Below, piece after piece: positions 54,701 to 64,000 of a stretch of 64,000 nt of DNA. How positions within the stretch are numbered: position 1 is the first letter of the stretch; each line of letters starts with the position of its first letter. The notes below the pieces were generated by a model. That model ran no database searches. It was given only the letters and a program-made list of their open reading frames with translations, and was not told where the DNA came from. Location: assembly GCA_911728455.2 (NCBI GenBank), contig OU452229.1:2051001-2115000 (forward strand). The letters run 5' to 3'. The DNA is from Marthasterias glacialis (Eukaryota; Echinodermata; Asteroidea; Forcipulatida; Asteriidae). The translations under genes and the position numbers were made by a program.

Positions 54701-55122
54701 CTGTGCCGGGGCCAGATTATTGCATTGCCAGACAGTTTGACAAAGCATGCCAAAATATGTAACTGTTGGTTTTGCCTTTTTCAAAATTTGGTAGCCTAAT
54801 ACAACCCAAGACGCAAGATTTTGTTATTGTTGATGAAGAAGGCCGCTAAGACTTTGGAAACATTCTCACTTCGGAATGATACGGGAAAATTATGTCTCGA
54901 TCTTGGATAGTTAGATCATGGAAACTTCTTTATACCCATATGTTTTATTCATTCCAGATTTTTTTTTTGGTAATGTAAGTATATCCAAGGACATAGTAAA
55001 ACACCGATAGAAAACAAATTAAGTTTTAGTTGTGTTTTTCACCCACACATCGATGTGTTTAAGCACCATATACTCAGGACTTTCCCGAGTCATGTGAAAA
55101 CAATTCCACAGGCATTATTTCT

Positions 55123-55202
55123 CGGGTGGGATTCGAAACCCACGATCCCCGCCATTCTAGAGCAGATGTCTTACCAACTAGACTACGGAGATTGCCCGGC
55201 AG
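55123..55202 (-). mobile_element. tRNA-like SINE head, different family
   Basis: On the minus strand it starts GCCGGGCAATCTCCGTAGTC, with an A-box-like TAGTCTAGTTGGTAAGAC and a B-box-like GGGTTTCGAATCCC carrying one extra T. It is tRNA-derived but not a standard folded tRNA. No repeat partner is seen in the window. Confidence 0.55.
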
Positions 55203-55769
55203 CTATAGAGGCAGTTCGAATCCTATTCTTTATCCCCGATGCAAAAATTTAACATCTTTTCTAGAGATTTCGGTTTTGAACACTCACTGCTGTTCTAAAT
55301 CCCTGTGTTTTTGTTGCTGTCTTAGAATAAGGCATCTGTCTCAATCATCCATGTCAAATTTATACAAGCAATCTGTTGAATCATTTTGAGGTCAATGTTT
55401 CTAATTCTCTGTTACTTTGGTGTGTAACCCTCTCTTCTTTAAAAATGGTCAGCAACTCTTGCTTAAAGGAATTTTTACTTTAAACATTGATTTTGTCTTG
55501 AAGATGAATGTCTTACTGCTATATGTTTCAACAAACACATCGTTCAACTACTGTATCATCTTAAAAAGATGATAGTTTTGTCCACAAAACAGAAGGTTAA
55601 TAAATTTGAAAAGTTCATTTGGAAAAATGCAGATATATATTTAAATTTCTTGAGAAAATAATATTCCCTTTTTGGAGAGCTTTCTTTTCTAAAGAAAAAT
55701 AGTAAGGACTGAGAAAGTACTAAGTGTTAAATGCTTTATAATTGTACACGTACATGGAAGGGTCAGATC

Positions 55770-55950
55770 CGTATCCAGACATTTCCTTTTTGGGGGCAAA
55801 CGGGGCAAAGACATAATTTTGGGGGCTACTTAGTGTGTCAAACCATTTATTTGTGCATTTTTTCGACCTCATGGGGAAGGGGGCAAGAGGGGGGCAAGGG
55901 TTCTGAGTATGGGGGGCTCCTGCTCCCCCTCTGGTTATGCCACTGTGAAC
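55770..55950. repeat. probable transposon relic
   Basis: G-rich and C-rich words (TTTTGGGGGCAAACGGGGCA, GGGGGCTCCTGCTCCCCCTC, GGTTATGCCACTG) are of a kind common at the ends of degraded DNA repeats. A similar phrase (CCCCCTTAAAAATGGATCCG) is at about 53908. No family is assigned. Confidence 0.3.
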
Positions 55951-56614
55951 AAGACTAGTATGAATCGATTGTTAGGATAGCAATTGTGTGTTTTCGATCT
56001 AGTAACGTTTTGTAAACAATTAAAAGATACACTTCAGCATTGAGTTTGGAAGAAGGAATTCTTCTTCATCTGCAAGTTTTTAATATAAAACACACCATCC
56101 AACCGACCTGTAAACAACAACAAAAAACAATGTTTTATCAGGGTTTTTGGCATGTTCATCCGTGTGCCCGTTTCGATTGCGAAAATTGAAATGAGAAATA
56201 TGGTAATTCAATTTGGGAGGTCTACAAATGTTACTTTCATTACTTGACAGTATTTCACGCAAAGGATGACTGTTGCTGGTGTGAACTTTATAATAAGTAG
56301 GTTTCTATATATTTTTTCTCTTTTCTTATTTTAACCATGACCAATCCCGTACTTTGTTTTTCAGCATAAAAAAATCATGAACATCTATTTTGATGACATG
56401 GCTGTGGGTAAATTTTGTTAATATAATACTTCCTCAGGTTAAGGAAATGTTACATTAAGTGGTAGTATTTCCCCCGGATAATCATGATATGTAGAATATG
56501 TTAATTTAAACCAACCTAGCAGGATTAGGTGATTTACAAATATGCATCAAAAATGTTCAATGCCTCAGGAAAAACAAATATTATTCATGGCAACATTTTT
56601 TTTTAAATTTTAAT

Positions 56615-56890
56615 ATTAAGCAATAAACCAAAAGGGAAACTGACTGGATACCTTTTTAATTCAATTTGGGAATGGACCAGGAAAATATGACTGGAGCGGT
56701 GTTTGAACCTGAGACCACCAGCTTAATGGACCGACGCTCTACCAACTGAGCTGTCCAGCCCTATGTTGGCGGTCTCCCTTTTCTAATCGATATTTTTGGT
56801 TGGGGTGTGCCAGTCAGAAGCCATACAACCTGAAACTGCCGTATAAACCATGGATCACACCCAAGTTTACAATTCAACTAAGAGATAGCT
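56615..56890 (-). mobile_element. tRNA-derived SINE, family A copy
   Basis: The tRNA-like part at 56762-56690 has an A box (CAGCTCAGTTGGTAGAGCG) and a B box. Flanks match the copy at 1045-1335 on both sides, including AAGCAATAAACC and CCAGTCAGAAGCCAT. Confidence 0.75.
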
Positions 56891-56949
56891 CTAAGGATAT
56901 GACCGGGAAAGCGGCAGGACCAGACAGGGAATGCGTTCGGTTAAATTTC

Positions 56950-57120
56950 AAATATTCAGCAAAAAACCACAAGGGCAACCGGCTATTATGTGTAATTCAA
57001 TTTCGGGGTGGAAATTGAGTGGAGTGGGATTTGAACCTGTGACCCCGACTTAACGTACCGACGCTCCACCAACTGAGCCATCCAGCCCCTAATAGCGCTG
57101 GTCTCCCTATTAAGTCAATA
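56950..57120 (-). mobile_element. tRNA-derived SINE, family A copy, adjacent
   Basis: The tRNA-like part at 57088-57018 has A box TGGCTCAGTTGGTGGAGCG and B box GGTTCAAATCCC. It lies just beside, and in the same orientation as, the copy at 56615-56890. Confidence 0.7.
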
Positions 57121-58049
57121 AATCTGTGTAACTCTTGGCAGTGAAGGTGTGAGAGTAATCACTGCAGATGGTTACTATACTCACTGCGGTGGGCCACCTT
57201 ACATGCGCCTGTCAGGTTGGATCCTGCCCGTCTTTCTGTATCACCTACAGACCCCAATAAGGCGAACATTCGTACAATTCCCTCTAGCTACGAACAAAAT
57301 ACCACCTCCATGATTATTGCTATTTCACTGTTTAACATTAAGTAGCCTGGGCACCACATTTCTATGTAACATGAATTAGTATGAATTTAATTTTCTGCAA
57401 GCACTTATTGTAATAAGTTCTCGGACTGATTGATTGTACGAGCTTTTAAAGAGCAAACAATGGAACCAGAGTTATACGATGAAATCACTGGAAACTTGCA
57501 CTGTCGCATCCACTCTAATGACAGTTTTTTTACTTTACTGTCATCAATTTGGAAAAACAACTATTGTTAAAAAATACACACACAAAAAAAACACTGACAA
57601 AGTGTTTGATAGATGACCTTTGTATCTTTGTAAATTTAACTTGAGGTTTCAAGTGGAAAATAGTACTGCAATTAGGATTCGTTCAGTAACACATTAACTA
57701 CAAAAAAACGGTTATGTTAAATTGATTCTTTTCGGTGTCTATACACCGACATGTTGTTAGTTATATACCGATACTACATTGTTGGAAATCTTAACACAGT
57801 ACCAGTGTTGGCCCATTTCATCAGCAACATCACGAAGTGCAAAGAAGTTCCTTGCAGCCAAACCCTTAACGTTTGGAGAAAACTGCGTTTGAAATTAAAC
57901 TAATATTTGAAATCATTGGTTCGTAGACTGCTCGCCAATTAATCTTTGGAATTTTACAAATCGGGGAAGTATGAGATCTCAATCATGCACATTTGTTTTA
58001 ATTTTATTCGCAGTTTAATTATGTTTAATTAATGAGCAATTATTTACTT
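57121..58049. other. no gene seen
   Basis: AT-rich spacer after the family A SINE pair. Confidence 0.55.
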
Positions 58050-58660
58050 CACGAGGTTGTCTCTTTGTGAAATGTGTACAAAAGTGTGTGAAGCGCGTAG
58101 CGCGAAGACATTTTGGCTGTTCGTGAAAACAGTAGGTCAAAGTTTTTGGCACTTAGTGAAAACGTGAAAGAGCACTCATATTAGGCAATGTAGCCTATAC
58201 CCGCTGTGTAATCAACGCATGCAGTTGTGTATTTACGAGGATGACAACATGATTTTTGGGACACTTCGTGAAAACGCACTTCCAGATTTCTTAGGGTTTT
58301 TGCCGTTTGTAAAACTGTAGATCAAAGATTTTGGTACTTTGTGAAAATGCAAAAACTGGAGCGCTCTGTTTTTGGCACTTTTTTGGCGGTCGCGTATTCA
58401 CAAAGTGATAGAAGGAGTTCTGGCACATAGGGAAAAGGTGATTTAAGGATCTTAGGGTTTTTGCCGTTCATCAGCTTAGCATAATTAAGAAACTAGATGA
58501 TTTTGAGGCGTGTAACTTGGTAAACTTTTAGATGATGTATAACTAAATCGAAACCACAAAAACTTGAAATGACTTTTCTTGCAATGGTTTTGGCACTTAG
58601 TGATGCTGCTGACGTTATAGATACTAGAATGAATCAATTTAACACCAGAGTTTTTGTAGC
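58050..58660. repeat. degenerate tandem repeat
   Basis: A motif recurs about every 150-180 bp: around 58125, 58297 and 58447 (TTAGGGTTTTTGCCGTTTG / CAAAGTTTTTGGCACTTAGTG type). The units have diverged. No reading frame. Confidence 0.45.
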
Positions 58661-58715
58661 GTTCGTCAAATCTTTAATATTTTGTGATGTATTGAATTAA
58701 TAAGGCAACAGAGTC

Positions 58716-58729
58716 CCCCCCCCCCCCCC
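58716..58729. repeat. poly-C tract
   Basis: A run of C just before the family C SINE at 58761. Confidence 0.85.
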
Positions 58730-58760
58730 GTGACACACCTTAAGGCTTAAACACTAAATG

Positions 58761-59176
58761 GCGTGTCGTGGCCGAGCGGTCAAACGCGCTGGACTCAAGC
58801 TCTGGTGTTTCTGATCAGCAGAGTGTGGGTTCGACTCGAGTCCCGGTCCTGACACTTGTGTCCTTAAGCAAGACATTTAACTATTATTGCTGCGTCCTTT
58901 GGATGGGACGTAAAGCCGTTGGTCCCCTGCGTTGTGTAATGCACGTAAAAGAACCCAGTTACACTTATCGCAAGAGAAGGGGTTTGCCCCGGTGTTTCTG
59001 ACAGTAGCTGCTGAATGCGCCGCAGCACCTTGTAAACCATTACAAGGTGCTACATAAATGGCTCTCATAATTCAAACTCAACAACCTGCTTAAAAATAAT
59101 ATAATAAGTGCCTTGAGCACCTCATTGTTCGTAGATACATGCGCCATATATAAGTCCCGGTATTATTATTATTGTT
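58761..59176 (+). mobile_element. tRNA-Ser/Leu-like SINE, family C
   Basis: The head GCGTGTCGTGGCCGAGCGGT and GGTTCGACTCGAGTCCC resemble class II (Ser/Leu) tRNA boxes. A body of about 300 bp follows, ending in an ATT simple-repeat tail. Related repeats are common in marine invertebrates. The short reading frame beginning MAERSNALDSSS is the translated SINE, not a gene. Confidence 0.75.
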
Positions 59177-61689
59177 AGTACACAATTTAAGCGATTTGTC
59201 AAAGTCAGTATTGTACAACAATTTAGAAAAGCATGTATGAGTGTAGTGATGAATATAGTGTAACTTTTCAGGTGGTAGAAAAAGAGAAGTGTAGATATCG
59301 GAAAGATTAATTAGCTCTAGCAGTCAGAGTTCAAGTACCCGAGACAAGACCTTGAGACTTGCTGTTGTAAACTTCAGTGGTTAGTTAAAAAAGGGATCAA
59401 GTCATTTGTTCCTAAGAAATCCTTTAATCAGTTACACATTTTTCAGAAGGTGTTAACAAGTTCTCACAGCCACAGAGCCATGTTCACAATAGGCTCAGGC
59501 GTCACAATCAGTGTTCCACCGTTTCATCACCACGAAATGCAAACCGTACTGCAGCGCGGCTATTTTAGACGTCGTAATTCAAGGTAGCACGCAATCCCTA
59601 TCTTCTGTCCGATTCAATCTGCATCTTGCTTAACATTCGCCCAGGCAATCCTAAAAAAAGAGCCCCCTCACCCGCTCAGAGTAAGCTTATTAATCCCGTT
59701 CCATCGATCACCACTCCGTCTTCATCAACATCTTTCCTCGCGTTCCGGCCTCCCTTCCCATGTTTCCCCCCTACACTAGTCTTGAGAATCCCAAGTGTGA
59801 GTTGTGATATCTGATCAACTAGCTGACTATTGGCAGGCGATTTCCTCCAATGTCTGGAGCTCTTTTATGATTTTCTATTTCCTTGTTTGTCCACGTAGTG
59901 CCAACTTGGGGAAAGTACCCCCTGTATTTAAGTGTCAAACGGATGAACTTTCTGTGTGTCCTGTTCCTTTTACACTTGTCATAATATTATATCTAATTCA
60001 ATTCAAGATCTTGTGTAAACGTTGAAATGCCTTCACCTCATTAAAGCTAGTACCATTTTTTCACATTCTAAAACGTGATTCAGACGGTGAGTTGTATTTT
60101 GTTTTTGAAAAGATTGTAAAACAAATTAATGCTCGGAATAAAAAGTGCAAGTAATCATTTGTTTTCTACGTCATTTCCAGTAAACCACTGAGGCCCACGT
60201 GAAAAGCCATTTCCAAATTGACTCACTTTATTGCAAATATTTCTAATTGAAATCATAAAGAGACTTCTGAGTATTATGAATGCATTCACTCAGCTCAGAA
60301 CACAGCGTTATAGAACTGATAAGGAGAAGGCTGTCTCTCGTATTGATTTAGTTCCTGCTAAAGAAAGACATAGGTATGGGATGTGTTCTGTAGATGAATA
60401 TACAGCCTAACAATGATGTTTTGTAATAGTAGATCACTTTTGTACGGTGATTTTTTTTCTAGGGGTGAAGAAATGCTGTTGCTCAAATTGCTGCCAATCC
60501 AGCAATACTGGGGCACAAATCTTTTCTCTTTTCACAATAATTGTGCTCGGTTTCGCATCACACAGGATCCTACTGCAGCGTTTGTGGGATCCCTTTCCCC
60601 CCACTCCTATACTGCATCCCAATAATTCAAGCTTTGTCTCTTTCAAAATGGTCAAACAGACAATTCGTTTGCTACAATGACAGCGGGCAGCTGTGAGGTA
60701 GAGGGGGCACATTGCAACAAACAGTGGGTATAGATTTATAATGTCGTATACAAACAATACTGGTTCCAGTACAGCATTCACCATCAAGGCCTGTGTCCGT
60801 GACATGCTGTGACTAAATAGAAAATGCCCCAAAAATGCACACTGCACTATACTTTGCAATGTTTTGATAGAAATATATTAAGGAATCTTTGAAAAAGTTC
60901 TGTTGTGTTTTTTAATATAGTCCAACATTGAATGGAGAGAACTTTGTATTATACACAATCAATAACATTGCAGAATTACTTGGTTTGAACTTGAGGAATT
61001 TGTCATGTTTTTTCTTTAGCGGGAAAATGTAATTTTTTGTATACATACTTTCAATTTTAGGAAGGTAACATTTCATCAACTTTTTGCAAGCCATTAATGT
61101 GCTTTCCAGTGTTATAAAAATAAAATGTTGGCAATTTTGTCTTAACTACTAGCCAACTTCCTAATTAATACTGGCATTTTATCAAGCGGACACACTTTTT
61201 GAAGGTTGCACATTTGGCGAGACGATTAGCACACGGATCTAAAAAGAATGTGAATGAGGAACAAGGAAAGGTTTTTAAAAATAATCACACCTTACGAATG
61301 TATTTCCTATTTTTTTAAAGAACGTGTGAATGCTTTAGATAATGCTTCAGATTGCTCATTTATAAAATGTTATTTATATCGTACAGGAAGTGTAGGTCAT
61401 GGGTCACAACGGTCAACTTCTTGTCTGCAACTTCTCCTTTGGCAGTGTGCCAATGCAAGCCTCAGTCAATGGCTTTATTTTGGAGGTTTTTGTTGTCAAT
61501 GTTTGCGTCTATGGATCAGGTTTTCCCCTTTTCTGCTCAGTGTTGATTTCTAGGTTGATTCCTGTTTGGCACTTTAGTGTTCTCAGAAGACGTTGCTACC
61601 GTCCATATTGGCCTCTTCCCCCACAGGTTTTGCCCTTTGCTCCCTTTAAAAATATTTCAACAGTTGTGGTAGTCCACCATGCAATTTCT
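59177..61689. other. no gene seen
   Basis: The region 60410-60860 is open on several frames of both strands at once, without domains. A TC-rich block at 59690-59770 is low complexity. Confidence 0.55.
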
Positions 61690-61809
61690 TTGCACACTGT
61701 GATGGGGTCCATGGGTTTTGTACACCCGAGGCACCCTCGACTTCGCCTTGGGTGCCATTTTCCCTCGAGGGTGTACAAAACCCGTGGACCCCATCACACA
61801 GCGTGCAAC
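61690..61809. repeat. near-perfect palindromic element
   Basis: TTGCACACTGTGATGGGGTC...TTTTGTACACCC is matched in inverse by GGGTGTACAAAACCCGTGGA...GCGTGCAA, with arms of about 50 bp. The reading frames here on both strands are mirror images of each other and are not genes. Confidence 0.7.
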
Positions 61810-64000
61810 AATTGGAAGTTGTTATACCATGGTAAAAGATTGCAGGAGGTGGAAACAAACATTATAAAGTGAAATAAATTATTTGTCTTTATTAATTTAT
61901 TGTTGAACATTGCATTTCGCTGTTATTTGAACAAGTTCAAACGCTGCAACCTGAAATTACCTACAACCTCATACCCGGGGCTATTTCTAATATTGTACAA
62001 GGCGGTGGGAACGACTTACGGTGGGCACGATCAAGGTAATGTGCCCCGTGGGGTACTCACTCATGTTCCCCCTACTGACCACGCGCGCCATGTGTCTTTG
62101 TATAGCCCATCACGTGACTGGTTCTCGACCAATACAAATGCACTATCTATTACTGTGGTATAACATTAGAAGTTCCCCCTTTTTATATAAAAAAAAATTG
62201 TCTCACCCTTCCAGGACTAAAATTCAAGTCATAAAATCCATGAATGTAACCATAAATGTGAAAAGGCAAACTCACAGTGAAATAAAAATGCAAAAATAAA
62301 AGCACTCAAGCGGAACATTTCTGTGGAAGGTTTTAGTTGAGGTATTTAAAATCACATCAGCATCATTTTACTGTCCCTGGAGAGAGCAGTGTGGGTGACA
62401 TTGCCTGTTAAGCCCTTTTACTTATCAAGAAAAAAAAGGTCGTGTGGATGGTACTCATTACCTGAGAGCGTTTAATTAGAATAGACAGAACCATTTCAAC
62501 GCAGCATTATATTGGTTACACATTCTGCTATATTTTATGTTCATTTTCTCTCTTGCCATGTATTGAAAATCGCGACTTAAATCAAAATGATATTCAAAAA
62601 GTTTATTTCTTGAAAATACAGCAATTCAGACGTACATTTCTTTTCCAGCTGGACTGGTACCAGTAGCAATTATATACAAAGAATGCAGTCAGATTCATTA
62701 TTTGGCTTTTCTGGTAAACCCACAAACAAACAAAAACAAACTGTACTGATTTCTTTCAAAGACATTATTTTCATGGGCCGGAAGAAAAGGTTGTTAAATA
62801 ACCATTGCATTAATGTTTATAATAGTAATATTTGACCACAATGTCCGTATAAAACTGAAGTGTAATATCATAATGCAACTAAGTTTGACTATGCAGACCA
62901 ATGTGTTGAGAACAGGGGATATTTATTCATCTACATCTATATCACAAGGATCTTGATACAGGAAAATGAAAAATGATTTCATAAATTAGAACCGGCTTCC
63001 ACGTCGTCTTACCCGACACCATGGCGTATCTCTTGAGATATCAACTATTTTTCCCTTTCATGCCTGGTTACATGTGTAAAACCAGCAAAGTGCTATCAGC
63101 CCACAGTCCATACACACTAGGTTTCTTGCCATCGATTCTCCCTCTTGGTCATTGTTCCCAACGGGTATATAATTTTGATTATCAATCATAAATCAGAATC
63201 GGCGGAGCCTGTTTTCTCGGTGTGGCATTTGTGTGTATAACGTGGTAGGTTTATACCACGTAGATGTACACACGGAGAGGAGTAGTCAGGTTCGGGTCTG
63301 TATGGCGGGCTGTCATATATCTAATGGCATGTAAACAGTACGGCTCCGTGGTGTCTGCCCGATTAAATACACAGAATCTCTCGTTTCGTGAAAAGAATGA
63401 CACTGTCTCCGCTTAACAGAAGAGTTATGGTAAGAGAAGGAAAATTATCAATTGAAATGAGCATCGTAAACATAAATCAATGATAAGCTGGGCTTGATAT
63501 TCTGTTATTAATAAGCTATGTTCTAGACGCGTACATATTTTGTTGGCTTGGAGGGCCTTACCTTTTTACTACTACTACTACAGAGTTTTACCTGTAAAAT
63601 CATCTGAAATGTTTTAAATTTGAGATATGTCTAGGAAAGGCTGTGTGATGATTGAATAAAGGGTACAGTGAGCTATAGACGGGAACGGTGGGTGAAAGGC
63701 TATGAGGAATATCACCTTCTATCTCCGATAACAAATATAAACAGAGATCTTCATCCTGGATCTCTGTTGCACAGATAATGTTTACCGTCGTCTTGCACCT
63801 TAGCCCTTTGTTTTGGGTTCAGAGTAAGGAAGTAAAATAAACGCTGTTTAATTCAGCTGGTAATATAAATACAAATATTAATAAAAAAAACATTAAAAAC
63901 ATCTGGAACCGGATCCTATGTAGAAAAAAGAGCTTTCATTCGCAAGACTGCTTCCTTATTTTGGATCCCGACCTTTTCCGGCAGTCCCCATAGGTTTGTC
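61810..64000. other. no gene seen
   Basis: AT-rich, with a short palindrome at 63226-63275 and a hairpin ACAGAGATC / GGATCTCTGT near 63741-63768. Nothing coding. Confidence 0.55.
63226..63275. repeat. short palindrome
   Basis: ACGTGGTA and TACCACGT pair around a GGTTTA centre, and GTGTGTA / TACACAC extend the pairing with mismatches. Too short and imperfect to call a microRNA hairpin. Confidence 0.4.

Noticed and set aside
58768-59001. Frame beginning MAERSNALDSSSG as a small protein
   Set aside because: It is a translated tRNA-Ser/Leu-like SINE, with A and B boxes and an ATT tail.
60434-60859. 141-codon frame on the minus strand
   Set aside because: Several frames on both strands are open over the same stretch, with no domain or splice signal arrangement.
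61399-61872. 157-codon frame on the plus strand
   Set aside because: It runs through a near-perfect palindrome and has mirror frames on the other strand; no domain is visible.
1-64000. CRISPR arrays, operons, phage or organelle inserts
   Set aside because: No regularly spaced repeats, no gene packing, and no recognisable viral, mitochondrial or bacterial coding sequence is visible.

Overview
This is eukaryotic, AT-rich nuclear DNA. It has one long, spliced, intron-rich gene, many short interspersed repeats, and no bacterial-style gene packing. The gene is a single ZEB/zfh1-family transcription factor (zeb) on the minus strand. Its protein resembles vertebrate ZEB1/ZEB2 closely but is clearly from an invertebrate. 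The repeats (tRNA-derived SINEs, foldback MITEs with long palindromic arms, a TTAA-flanked MITE) look like those of marine invertebrate deuterostomes. An echinoderm, possibly a sea star, is my best guess, but it is an inference.

Layout: positions 1-10.6 kb lie downstream of zeb and hold SINEs, several foldback elements, a 206-bp tandem duplication and no gene I can support. The zeb transcript runs leftwards. Exon 1 is 48870-48927, followed by a 24.2-kb intron 1. Exon 2 is 24375-24680, exon 3 is 20508-23090, exon 4 is 19544-19720, and the coding part of exon 5 is 16314-16636. A 3' UTR follows, ending either near 15.8 kb or near 10.6 kb. All junctions are GT-AG and phase 1, and the joined frame gives 1148 residues. 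From the N-terminus the protein carries an RRKQ-type NuRD-binding motif, an acidic region with a conserved DTAVIYPEP block, five N-terminal zinc fingers (vertebrates have four), a short in-frame repeat of APLS, a central CCHC finger, a divergent homeodomain, a PLDLS CtBP-binding motif, and three C-terminal fingers. This is the usual repressor design, with two zinc-finger clusters that each bind a CACCT element and a middle section that recruits co-repressors.

Intron 1 (24.7-48.9 kb) has no recognisable exon. It has stretches of mixed-complexity sequence that could be enhancers, a solo-LTR-like promoter/poly(A) module, MITEs, and a repeat carrying a histone-type 3' stem-loop. The region upstream of zeb (49-64 kb) holds the presumed promoter area, a housekeeping-promoter-like patch near 54.5 kb, and several SINE copies. 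No second protein-coding gene can be supported there.

I did not find a new multi-gene system. The observations most worth checking are the extra zinc finger and what it implies for vertebrate ZEB, a recent copy of zeb 3' flank sequence inserted in intron 4 with a 27-bp direct repeat, an upstream ORF that overlaps the zeb start, and the histone-like stem-loop carried by a dispersed repeat.
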